Positions 20,942-30,529 of a DNA stretch of 64,000 bases are shown here, in pieces. Position 1 is the stretch's first letter, and the number at the start of each line of letters is the position of its first letter. This stretch comes from Parapristionchus giblindavisi (Eukaryota > Nematoda > Chromadorea > Rhabditida > Diplogasteridae), in contig CALSFV010000496.1 in the NCBI GenBank assembly GCA_943737045.1, forward strand, positions 23,365-87,364, given 5' to 3'. A program made the position numbers and the translations under genes. The notes beneath the pieces are model-generated. The model did not search any database. It saw only the letters and a list, made by a program, of their open reading frames with translations, and was not told the DNA's origin.

Positions 20942-21136
20942 CGATTCAGTCTATCAAATTTCACTTATTTCACCATCCCCCAACTCCCTCATGCCCTGCA
21001 TGTCGAAGTACGCAATCTTTAGATATCTATTCCGGTATTTCCACTATGATCCACTCCCTCAAATGTATCTGAACGGTCCTCCTCTCGTTATGACAAGAGG
21101 GATGGTGAAATAAGTGAAATTTGATAGACTGAATCG
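20942..21136. mobile_element. 195-bp MITE with 38-bp inverted ends
   Basis: CGATTCAGTCTATCAAATTT continuing to ACTTATTTCACCATCCC is repeated in inverse at 21099-21136. No target duplication is evident. Confidence 0.7.
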
Positions 21137-21248
21137 CTCTCTCGCTCTCTCGTCCACTTCCCTTCCTTCCTATGTCGGTCGCCTCACCTGCCTCTCTGCT
21201 CTCTCGTACCACCACACTCTCTCGCCTCTTGCCTCCACTCCAACGGCA

Positions 21249-21990
21249 AAATGACTACACTAAAAGTTGATTTTCTCGAAAGTACCTACTAGAGTTGGCT
21301 ATTCGGGGGTTGCGGCCCGCAATGGCCTTGACTCTTTATTTCTAATGATTGCGGGCCCGCAATGCGGTGTAAAATCATTGCGGGCCCGCAATGGCATTGC
21401 GGGCCCGCAATGATTCTGTTCTCTCAAGCAAACGAGAGAGCGAAGGAAAGTGAAGAGAACAAAAGAACGACCGATCATAAAAAGAGGCCAGATAGGAATA
21501 AAGTAGTCATTGCGGGCCCGCAATGCTATTGCGGCCCGCAATGATTTAACAAGCATTGCGGGCCCGCAATGCGTGTCCGTTATTGCCAACCCTAGTACCT
21601 ACCACAAATTGGCTAAAAAAATTTCCATGGAATCCTGAAGCCATTACGGTCCGATCTATGCATCTCGCTAAAAATGCAATTGCCTTTGAGAGAAATTCAA
21701 AATTTGAAATTTTTTGAAACTTTTTCATGAAAAATGAATTAGACAGGCGTGATCGTCATCAAATTCTGCCCCTGGGGGCATCGTATGCAAATTTTAGTAA
21801 AATCGGTTGAGGAGAAAAGACTGGAAACGCGATTTCAACGCGACGTCGTCTGGCCTCAACGGTGGGTTTAGGTGAAAAATGAACATGACCATCGTCATCT
21901 GCACCCTTAAGAACCCCGATCCCCAAAATTTAATTTTTTGACTGTGCCGGTACTTGGTCGTTTCTTACACAAACGGCCTCATATGGCGTT
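21249..21990. mobile_element. Second copy of the CACTAAAAGTTG fold-back element, truncated
   Basis: It starts ACTACACTAAAAGTTGATTT, is interrupted by the hAT-like MITE 21290-21594, and continues to about 21990, where similarity with the copy at 10165-10530 ends near the hairpin centre (CAAACGGCCTCATATG). Only the left arm is present. Confidence 0.65.
21290..21594. mobile_element. hAT-like MITE with GCGGGCCCGC palindromes
   Basis: Ends TAGAGTTGGC and GCCAACCCTA are inverted repeats with one mismatch. GTACCTAC at 21282-21289 and 21595-21602 is an exact 8-bp duplication, the hAT hallmark. The 305-bp body holds four full copies of the self-complementary CATTGCGGGCCCGCAATG type (one shortened at its edge) plus two shorter TTGCGGCCCGCAATG versions. 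Confidence 0.8.
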
Positions 21991-23150
21991 GTTGTTCCTA
22001 AACGCGAACATTCAACTCCTAGGATTCTAAGCTTCACATTGTTCGTTTATATGTTTTGGGGTAATTGTTATCTTTAATTGCTGCAAAATGATTTTTGATC
22101 ATTCCTATGCATGCTTTGATCGTTTTCGAAAGAAATTGTTATATGAAACACAAGAAAATGCGTTTTGCAAAAAATTTTCCGGATTTTCCGATTTTTCCGG
22201 TATTTTAGACCGGAAAAAAGTTTTCCGAATTTTTTCCGAAAAATATTTTCCGCACAACCCTGCAAGAAAATAATGATTTTCCGAAATTTTACCGTGACAT
22301 AATGATAGGACACCCTGATTTTTCGATGAATTATCATTTTTACGAACTTCTGCATAACAGCAACGGATCAAAAACATGTTGGTAATCGACGTTGCATTGC
22401 CATTGCCATTGCATGCATTTCGGAAGACCATCAAACACTAGCGACAAATTTCCCGTTTTCTTCACACAGCTACAGGTCTCAATAGGGAAATAATTCTTGT
22501 CTCTGCTATTACTAAAGATCATTCATTACGTTAATGAACTCACAATGAGATGTTGACGACTCCTCCTGGCACGATGAGATGACCATGGTTAGAATCAGTT
22601 TTCGATGCTGAAAAATCGATATTGAAATTCTGCTAGTTGATTAAGCAAATTTCTACAAAAAACCCCTATATATTGGTTGGTTAATTCATCTATCAACCAT
22701 GAAAACAATGTCTGCGTTTGCAATTGACTGTCAGCGGTACGATTCTCCTTGCCGCAGTTTCCTTTGCTGATTTATTGTTGCCGAAAGATTGATTTGTTTT
22801 ACTGTGATTATGAAAACCAGAAAATATCACACACTTTCAGTAAGTGTGAACTTTAACAACGAAATGATGGAAACAAAACCGATTACAACATCTGGAGTTC
22901 TTCTTGTTCACAATGAATGAGGTTCTTGAGCAATGGTGATCGTGGTCGACGGTTGTGAGAATATCCGACGGAGAAACTATGAATCTAATTAGGAGATTTT
23001 TGAACCCAACTAGAACAACGAATCTAATTACGAGATATTTGAATCTAATTATAAATTACGAATCTAATTGGGAGATTTCTGAATTTAATTAGAAAATACT
23101 AATCCAATTGATATTTAATGGATTAGAATATATAACATCGTGCGTATAGG
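21991..23150. other. Intergenic region with repeat fragments
   Basis: Contains a TTCCGGATTTTCC low-complexity patch (22170-22300), a fragment related to the TTA fold-back family (about 22580-22830) and a degenerate repeat at 22976-23110. No gene is supported; the short frames at 22074-22434 come from the low-complexity patch. Confidence 0.5.
22976..23110. repeat. Degenerate tandem repeat (GAATCTAATTA units)
   Basis: GAATCTAATTAGGAGATTT and variants recur about four times at uneven 30-40-bp steps just before the truncated SSQ gene 5. Confidence 0.6.
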
Positions 23151-24567
23151 GTCACACATCTGCACTCAAGGGACAATCAACGATTGTCGGAGTCGCCAAA
23201 TCAATGACCGGAGAAACAACATATGACGGATTCGGAGGAGGTGCTGCCGGAGGTGGTACCACATCCGCATCCACAGGAGGATCAACGAAGATAGTATGTT
23301 CCAAGTCAATGACCCCCGAAACATTCTATTTCGGAGCCCGAGAAGGTGCAGCTGGAGGAGGCACCACATCGAATCCTAAGGAACCATCAACAATAAATGG
23401 AGATGTCAAGCGAAAGACTCCCGAAACATTCTATTTCGGAGCCAGTGGAGCTGGAGGAGGCGTCAAATCTGCTTCCATGGAACAATCAACGATGACTGCT
23501 GCAGGATATGTTCCCGTTCCCTCACCCGCTGCGCCAACTGGAGGTGAAACCTTAACCTTAACAGCCTTATGCTTATTATCTTCAGGTGGAGGAGCACTAG
23601 GAGCCTATTGCGTCCAATCCGAATATTGTGGACTCGGAGGAGGTGTAGCTGGAGGAGGCGTCAAATCGGCTCCCATGGAACAATCAACGATGACTGGTCC
23701 TGGATTCGCTCCTGCGCCCGTACCCGCTGCCCCAAATGGAGGTGAAACCGTAACCTTAACAACCTTGTGCTTACTGTCTTTAGGTGGAGGAGCAGTCGGA
23801 GCTTATTGCGCAGGCGGCGGAGGAGGAGTTCAGTCGATAAACTACGGCGTTGGTGGTGGTGTGGCCGGAGCTGTCAAGCCTTCCGGAGGTGTCAAGCCAG
23901 TGGGCGGTCAATCAGTCTATTGCGGAGACGGAGGAGCTGCTGCTGGAGGTGGTGCCACATTAGGTCCAAAGGGACAATCAACGATAACTGCTCTTGGATT
24001 TTCTCGCGCTCCCGTACCCGCTGTCCATACTGGAGGTGAAACCTTAACCTTAACATCCTTATGCATCTTAACATCCTTACATCTGAAGGAGGAGGAGCGC
24101 AAGGAGCACCTTTTAATTACGGAGACGGCGGAGGACGAGCTCAGTCGGCAAACTACGGCGTTGGTGGTGGTGTGGCCGGAGCTGCCAAACCTTCCGGAGG
24201 TGTCAAGATAGTGGGCGGTCAATCAGTCTATTACGGAGACGGAGGAGCTGCAGCTGGAGGTGGTGCCACATTGGGTCCCAAGGGACAATCAACGATGACT
24301 GCTCCTGGATTCACTCGCACACCCGTACCCGCTGCCCTAATTGGAGGTGAAGCCTAAACCTTAACATCCTTATGCTTACTATCTTAAGGACAAGGAGCAC
24401 CTGCCAATTACGGAGGCGGCGGAGGACGAGCTCAGTCGGCAAACGGCGGCGTTGGTAGTGCAGGAGGAACTGTCAAGCCTTCCGGAAGTGTCAAGCCAGT
24501 GGGCGGCCATTCAGTCTATTTCGGAGACGGAGGTCGTGCCAAATCGACCTACTACATGTCCAAATAA
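23151..24567 (+). CDS. SSQ-type protein 5, 5' end missing
   Basis: Exons: up to 23543 (frame opens after a TAG at 23147; first ATG 23204), 23586-23741, 23784-24035, 24089-24346 and 24389-24567. Introns are 42, 42, 53 and 42 nt, all phase 1. The first exon opens in mid-repeat (TSALKGQSTIVGVAKSMTGE), like an internal exon of gene 4, so the usual MSIA start and first exon are absent. A TATAG just before could be an acceptor. Motifs are ETFYFGASGAGGG, QSTMTAAG, QSVYCGDGGAAAGGG and KPSGGVKPVGG, ending KSTYYMSK. The first two introns have no stop when retained, so an unspliced 336-codon frame (23204-24211) exists. It is probably a 5'-truncated gene. AATAAA is at about 24578. Confidence 0.6.
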
Positions 24568-24879
24568 GCCACATACTCGAATAAACTTGTTTGGTCAGTA
24601 TAATTATTGTTGATGCATTACTACATAAATTGGGAACTATAGTCACTATATGAGATTACTATTCTATGCGCAATTTCTATGAACAATGCATTCTCTATTA
24701 TTACTTGGATACTTACATGCTCATGCTCAGCATGAAACAATACAGGTTTGTAAATCAAAGAGATCACATAACACTCTCGACATAAATTTATATTGAAAGA
24801 GGGTAATATGTCCGATATCTGCTACCGTTAGCGTCCGACGTGTGACTTCCATAGAATGCGGTCTTGGGCAGTTTGAGAC
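24568..24879. other. 3' UTR and spacer before LINE fragment
   Basis: The SSQ-type 3' UTR is followed by AT-rich DNA without supported features. The LINE sequence begins somewhere after about 24780. Confidence 0.4.
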
Positions 24880-26400
24880 CAATAACCGACAGGGGATTTT
24901 TGTGCTCGCTAAGTGGGTGGCAGCGTCTCGGGTGCCGGATCTCGTCTCTCCGGAGCAGCTGTTCTCGCTGGTCGTGACTGGATATTCCGAGAAGAGATCT
25001 TTCTAAGGCTCATTGAATGCGCGTGACCGAGAGTGTGATCGTCTTGTTCTCGGCACAGGTTTCGGCTCCGTAGCATCCTTCGGGGAGGTCTGTGGAGTCG
25101 AAGAAGTGGGCTTTCAGGTAGCTGTCCCTCAGGAGTAGCGTGGCTTCTTTGATCGATTTCATTGCGACTCAGGCTGAGCTTCGACGTCGCACTATTTCGC
25201 ATTTCAGGTCGTTCGTCATGTTGATCAGTCTTCCTAGGTATGCATAAGAATCGGTTTCAGGCATGGGGATGCCTTGTAGGAGTATGGGGGTTTGATCCGC
25301 CACGTGTTTCTCATCACCTCGGTTTTCGACATGTTCATGGATAGTCCAGTCGAGCGACCGGCCTTGTCAAGGTCTTCTAGGAGCCTCTGCTTCTCCGCTG
25401 AGTTCTGGCTGATCAGTACACTATCATCAGCGAATCGAAGTTTCTTCAACTTGCGCCCGTCGATGTTGATGCCTTTCTCATCCCAGTTTAGTTGGAGCAT
25501 AGGCTACGATGATCATACGATGAAGGACTGCAGTGAAGAGTTTGGGAGAGATGGTGTCTCCTTGTCTGACGCATTTTTTTAATAGGGATTGTGAGGTCGT
25601 GGGTGAACATGCGTATTAGTGTGGTGGTTGAGTCATTGCATTCAGCGAGAAGGTCAATGTAGGCAGAGTCCACTCCTGCTTGAAGGAGGCCATTCCATAC
25701 GGCACCGAGTTGGACGCTGTCAAAGGCTTTTTGGTATTCGACGAATGCGAGTATCAGAAGTTACTTGAATTATTTGGTGCGCTCTACTAATTGGGAGAGT
25801 GAATGGAAAATGATCTGTGCAGCAGAAGCCTTTGCGAAATCTGGCTTGATCAACCGGTTGGAATGAGTCCAATTGTCCTCCCAGCCTGTTCAGGATGATC
25901 TTGGTGAACACCTTGTACACTTGAGAGAGCTCGCGGAATTCCGATTATTGTATGGTAGTCTCTTTAGGTAGGGGTCCGGATGTCTTGGGTCGTCGAGCTG
26001 CACAGCTTTGTGTGGTAATAGGATACTGTCTATTTCCGATTTGAGATGTCTTTCCCGATCCTTTTGGGTCCTTCATACATGTGGCTCCTTGGAAGTCTGT
26101 CAGTAGTCTACGAGCCCGTTTGATGCTTGCTTTTGCTACAGCAGCGTCCATTATCTTTGCATCCCTGTATACCTTCATTGATTCCTTCATTGCTACTCGA
26201 CAGGCTTTGTTTGCGATGTTTCTTCCGAGGTGTGTTGCCTTGGCGAGTTCAGCTCGTTTTTTGGAGAATGGCTCTTGTCTTGGAGTTTTGAGACTGTTGG
26301 GGGGCCGCTTTGCTGCGGCAGCTCCACAGGATTTCAGGCCTTGGCAAAGAAAATCGAAGTCTGAGGAAGCGTCATGGTCTCTGCGCAATGGTTAAATTGC
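24880..26400 (-). mobile_element. LINE (RTE-like) reverse transcriptase fragment, broken
   Basis: Minus-strand frames in order 5' to 3': 26388-25945 (a Lys/Arg-rich region upstream of RT), 25920-25720 (YKVFTKIILNRLGGQLD, FQPVDQARFRKGF: early RT motifs), 25673-25488 (DSAYIDLL), 25500-25234 (LRFADDSVLISQNS, the YADD-type catalytic box, here FADD) and then YLGRLINMTNDL and WVAMKSIKEATLLLRDS in the C-terminal part. Frames shift several times and stops are present, so it is dead. It is 5'-truncated (no endonuclease) and sits between SSQ gene 5 and the broken last SSQ exon, whose upstream exon it replaces. The RTE clade is inferred from the C-terminal motifs. Confidence 0.75.
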
Positions 26401-26468
26401 GATGTCGAGGGAAAAAAACAAATCTAGAGGTAAATCACCAACATTAACAATCTTATCCTTCCATAAGG

Positions 26469-26669
26469 TGGACGAGCCCCCGGAGGCGTATTACGAAGGC
26501 GGAGGAGGACGAGTTCAGTCGGCAAACTTTGGCACTGTGGCATTTTGGAGGAGGAACTGTCAAGCCTTCCGGAGGTGTCAAGCCAATGGCCGGACAATCA
26601 ACATATTGCGGAGTTTGAGGAGGTGCAGCTGGAGGTAGCGTCACATAGGCCTACTTCACATTCAAATAA
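26469..26669 (+). pseudogene. Broken SSQ last exon
   Basis: A short intron-like segment starts at GAGGTAAATCACC (near 26430) and ends CCATAAG at 26466. Then GGTGGACGAGCCCCCGGAGG starts an exon like those of genes 4 and 5. A frameshift follows within 30 bases. Later the right frame has GGA changed to TGA (GGAGTTTGAGG) and TCG changed to TAG (ACATAGGCC) before the normal end TFK and TAA at 26667-26669. The conserved 3' UTR with AATAAA follows. The upstream exons are replaced by the LINE fragment. Confidence 0.7.
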
Positions 26670-27077
26670 GCCCCTTACTTGAATAAACTTATGTGCGCAT
26701 TACAATTACATGTAGGTGACGCATGACTATTTGAAACTACAGAGATTACACTGGGAAGGAACTTGACTTCACCTATATAAATCGATATAATCACATTATA
26801 GTTCGGTAGAGTTGGTAACACGTGCGCTCCTCTGCGGAGCGTATTAGGTATTTCATCGGAGTAGGCATTTTTTTTCGCTTCTCAAGTCTTCCTTAAAGAA
26901 GGGGACCCTCGAGTTTTTTCGTGACTAAACTGGCCAGGCAGAACTATAGATCACATCTCCCTGTTTACAAAAAAACAATTTTCTCTAAAATTTTATATGC
27001 CCCGGAATACCGTAAACCCGGGATTAGAGTTCACTCATGTCCAGGGAATGGCGCGAGTTTTTGAAAATATATAGAAA

Positions 27078-27151
27078 ACTGCAAACGGGGTCGAACCCGC
27101 GTGGCACGGTTACAAACAATGGCATGTAACCACTTAGCCATACACGCTACT
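27078..27151 (-). repeat. tRNA-derived (SINE-like) sequence 1
   Basis: The minus strand has an A-box-like TGGCTAAGTGG and a B-box GGGTTCGACCCC at tRNA spacing. Acceptor and anticodon stems do not pair, so it is not a functional tRNA. Confidence 0.55.
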
Positions 27152-27411
27152 CTCTGAACCTCTCAATTCTGATAGAGAACATAAGGTCACTTCCTATCTC
27201 CCACGTTCTAGCGCACCCAAAATCTCCTGGTTCCCCTTCTTTAAAGGTGGTGTCCGGGCAATATTTTCGTGAACAAACTGTGAAGACAGAAAGATAGCAA
27301 ACGTTATTCTGCATACCTTACATAAATTAATTTATGCTAATTTATCTTATAGAATCATGAATGAATCCATGCTTGATGTACAGGCAAAGGCGCGAAATTT
27401 TGAAAATAGGA

Positions 27412-27486
27412 AAGTTCAGCAATAGGTTTCGAACCCGCGACGTTACGCTTACTAGTGAGCAATTTTACCACTGCGCTACGGGATTG
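27412..27486 (-). repeat. tRNA-derived (SINE-like) sequence 2
   Basis: The minus strand has A-box TAGCGCAGTGG and B-box GGGTTCGAAACC. The arms do not pair well. The flanks resemble copy 1, so the pair looks like a duplicated SINE. Confidence 0.5.
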
Positions 27487-28121
27487 ATGAATGGTCGTGC
27501 TAATTTCTTGCATATCACTTGTCCCTTGCATAATAGATATGTTACACGTTTGCATAGACATTCGAGGTCGTCCATCTTTAAGTCTTCCGTGATAAAAAAG
27601 TTTAAAAGTTTTCATTAAATGGCTAAGGAAAAATAAAGAAAGTTTCCATTCATGCTAAAAATTTATTTAAACGTCATGTCACACTAGTCCAAAAATGTTG
27701 GGTACGGCAACTTCTGAAGATTCCGAGCTGTAATGTATAACAAACACATCAATCAATAACTCTATACTCACAATCAATAGATCTTCTCAAACTGTATGTA
27801 CATGTATTCAGTGCGGGCACGTCGTTCCATCATGATTCGCCCTCGTAATCTGGAAAAATATTGATATTTAAAAAAAATATTTTGATCTTCTTCAACTTAT
27901 CCAGCAATCAAGTATCATGGGCATAAAGCGATCACACGTGAATTGATAAATAACTATTTTCGACCACGTTTTCAAGATGTCGTTCTTATCTAATTGAATT
28001 AAATTTGTATATTGTCAATTCTCTAACATTGTGAATGCATTATCGTTTTGTATGTAAACTTAATTGAATAATATGAATTTATTACATTACTTTTACATAT
28101 TAATTAGCTAATCCCGATGGG

Positions 28122-28128
28122 TATAAAA
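28122..28128 (+). promoter_or_regulatory. TATA box of MSP pseudogene
   Basis: TATAAAA lies 42 bp before the ATG at 28164, the same layout as SSQ gene 1. Confidence 0.6.
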
Positions 28129-28163
28129 ACAAATGAAACCGAGTGATTCTCACATTCGTCGTC

Positions 28164-28938
28164 ATGGCTCAGTCAATTCCTCCCGTAGATATCGCCACTT
28201 AACCCGGCGCCAAGATCGTCTTCAACGCTCCCTATGATGACAAGCACACCTATCATATCAAGGTTGGTGTTAGAATCTTGCCGTGTTAAGGTCTTATGGA
28301 TATAGGTCTTACGGTTTAGAGTTTCAGGGTTGTGAGATTTTATGTTTTATGATATTAGAGTTCATACATGTCTCTTTAGAAATAGTTATTTTAAATTTTA
28401 TGTATGTCAATTAAATTTACAAGATGCGCAATCATCTATCATTCAGGTGACCAACTCCTCTGCTCGTCGTATCGGATGGGCCTTCAAGACCACCAACATG
28501 AAGAGACTCGGTGTCGACCCCGGATCAGGAGTTCTCGACCCCAAGGAAAACACCCTCATCGCAGTCTCTTGCGATGCTTTCGCCTACGGACAGGAGGTAC
28601 GGTAATTGCACAGTACTGTATATACTATAATATATGTATTAAACTGATCGATATTCCTTCAGGACACCAACAACGACCGTATCACCATCGAGTGGACCAA
28701 CACTCCTGATGGAGCCGCCAAGCAGTTCCGTCGTGAATGGTTCCAGGGAGACTGTATGGTGCGCAGAAAGAACCTCCCCATCGAGTACAATCCTTTAGTG
28801 GCAATAAACATTCATTACCAAAGCGTTAGCGTTATGCATATTAATACGGCAACGCCAATACATTTTTATGATTCTTTTTGTTTGATTATTCAGATAAAGC
28901 CCTCCTTCACTTCACTTCAGCTCAGGGTCTCGTGTTGA
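28164..28938 (+). pseudogene. Major sperm protein (MSP) pseudogene
   Basis: Exons 28164-28262, 28447-28596 and 28663 onward encode unmistakable [87 protein letters not shown] is the small cytoskeletal and signalling protein of amoeboid nematode sperm (about 127 aa). Two lesions are seen. Codon 13 is TAA where MSPs have a Gln before PG (one-base change from CAA). The normal stop after NP is TTA, so the frame runs 47 codons on to a stop at 28936-28938. The usual GDGMV is GDCMV. The introns still have good borders (28263-28446, 28597-28662), so decay is recent or the base calls are wrong. Confidence 0.85.
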
Positions 28939-29625
28939 TACCGACAGAAAATAAATAAATGAATGATTTGGAAGAAACATCGAAGAAAATTGTTTTTGGA
29001 TGGACTAACTTTTATAATCGATTGAATGATACTTATTATTAGAAAAGTAGAATAACGCGTGTCATCAGACTGATTACAATTAGAAAACAACTTCTTTCTG
29101 TACTTTTGTACTTCTTTCTGAATTCTTTCTGAATACTGAATGAATATGATTACATCTTTTGTTTGATCGTGTTTCGGTTATCGCAACGATTTCATAGTTG
29201 AAACTGGTTATGAAGTCTTGAAGAGATAGCTTTATTCTTTATAAACAATAAATATTACACAGATTTTGATGATTGGATACCTATTGAGGAACAAAAACTA
29301 GATGGCTGTCCTAGATGATACAAAATTACAATACTATTAAATATGCACTTAGTTCCTCAATCGAATTGATTCATGATTAATCGAAGGGTCTTGGGGGGGG
29401 GGGATTGTGTGAGCATACTTCATACATACTTCAGTTCACATTACCTATTCTTTTGTCCCCTTCAATTTACCTTGGTGGGAGAGAGTAAAGACAATGAAAT
29501 GGAAAAGACTTTAGCTTTCCTCTTGAAAATGCTAACTCTCTTCTCTCACCTCGGAATATGATCTTATAGTTAGTAAGCTTTTACTCATCTGTCATCTTTC
29601 CGCTCATTCCACTTACAATCTGTAT
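28939..29625. other. Intergenic AT-rich DNA
   Basis: Includes a G-run at 29393-29403. A 62-codon frame at 29373-29561 lacks coding character. Nothing else is supported. Confidence 0.4.
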
Positions 29626-30214
29626 ATGTTTATAGTTAGGGAACTAATCATCGTTCTCATATCCATTTCATCGGTAAGATTCGCCAACGGTTTAGATAGT
29701 TGTTTCTGAAATAAATCATATTTTGAGGTTACATCAATATGTTTCGTACCGAATTCAGCTTCGAATCCAAGAAACCTTTTAACGGTTGAAACAACGACTT
29801 CAGAATCTGGATGCACATTGATATGCACTAACTTTACCGGAGTGGGTTGTAATTTTCAGAAAATTCAGAACTTAAATGAATAATTTGTTTAGTGTGAGGC
29901 AGTTTTATTTGAGCCATCAGAGAATAAGTGTGCGATACTCGGGTCAGTTATGAATAATAAATGTGCCAAACCAATAGATATCTTGGTCGCGACAGAAACT
30001 GGATGTCCTCGTATGTTTACTTTTTTTTTCATTAAAAAAAAACTTGCTATACATTTGCAACTATTGTCACTTTCTAGAGATACCACCAAATGATATAAAC
30101 TCAACATACGTGCCTGGTTACTGCGGAGGGACGTCATTTGATATTCCATCAGCTGGTTCTAAACCAGTTTGTGGATTACGCGATGTTGGAGACAATTGGG
30201 TTGTGTTCGAGTAG
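29626..30214 (+). CDS. Probable small secreted cysteine-rich protein (PAN/apple-like)
   Basis: I assemble four exons by frame and splice sites: 29626-29673, 29728-29841, 29893-30010 and 30078-30214, giving 138 aa with introns of 54, 51 and 67 nt (phases 0, 0, 1). Residues 1-16 (MFIVRELIIVLISISS) look like a signal peptide. The mature part has about ten Cys, with CTLICTNFTG then CEAVLFEPSENKCAIL, resembling the Cys spacing of nematode PAN/apple domains, and later GYCGGTSFDIPSAGSKPVCG. If the first intron is not removed there is a TGA in frame at 29707. Its acceptor (TTTTGAG) is weak, so this intron is the least certain. The last exon could continue through a GTAGGT donor at 30211. The function is unknown; the domain call is tentative. 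Confidence 0.5.
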
Positions 30215-30313
30215 GTTTATTTTCTTAAAATATGTTAAAAGCTTCTTTTATGAGATCTAAAATAGAACGGTGAAATCTTTAACTACACTACAATGATAAA
30301 TGATCATCATAGG

Positions 30314-30529
30314 ATGAAATCAGCCTCCTTTTTGAAATTCACTTTTGCAATTGTTTCGTGTTTTTTATTGATTTACTCATTCATAGTGAAAGGGAATGGA
30401 AAGCTACAAAGAATCTTATTGTTAGGGAACAATATTGCAAACTCAATGAACTCCTTCTTTGAACACATTTATCAAGAGCACATTCTTCATCGTAGAAGTC
30501 TTCTTAATTCCGATAGTACATGGACTTAA
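30314..30529 (+). CDS. Possible small secreted protein
   Basis: A single-exon 71-codon frame from ATG 30314 begins MKSASFLKFTFAIVSCFLLI, a convincing signal peptide or membrane anchor. A short polar tail follows, with an RR pair near the C terminus. No homologous family is recognised and no nearby poly(A) signal is seen. It follows the secreted Cys-rich gene by 100 bp. It could be chance. Confidence 0.35.
   Translation: MKSASFLKFTFAIVSCFLLIYSFIVKGNGKLQRILLLGNNIANSMNSFFEHIYQEHILHRRSLLNSDSTWT

Larger units (their letters stand above)
26670..28121. other. Intergenic region with tRNA-derived repeats
   Basis: Two related units (about 26930-27220 and 27330-27600) each contain GGCGCGAR..TTTTGAAAATA followed by a minus-strand tRNA-like promoter (see separate entries). 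The rest is AT-rich. Short frames at 27355-27618 lie within the second unit and are not genes. Confidence 0.45.

Noticed and set aside
21299..21589. Minus-strand ORF with repeated CGPAM
   Set aside because: Translation of the GCGGGCCCGC palindromes of a MITE.
27078..27486. Two tRNA genes
   Set aside because: A and B boxes are present, but acceptor and anticodon stems do not pair; better seen as tRNA-derived repeats.
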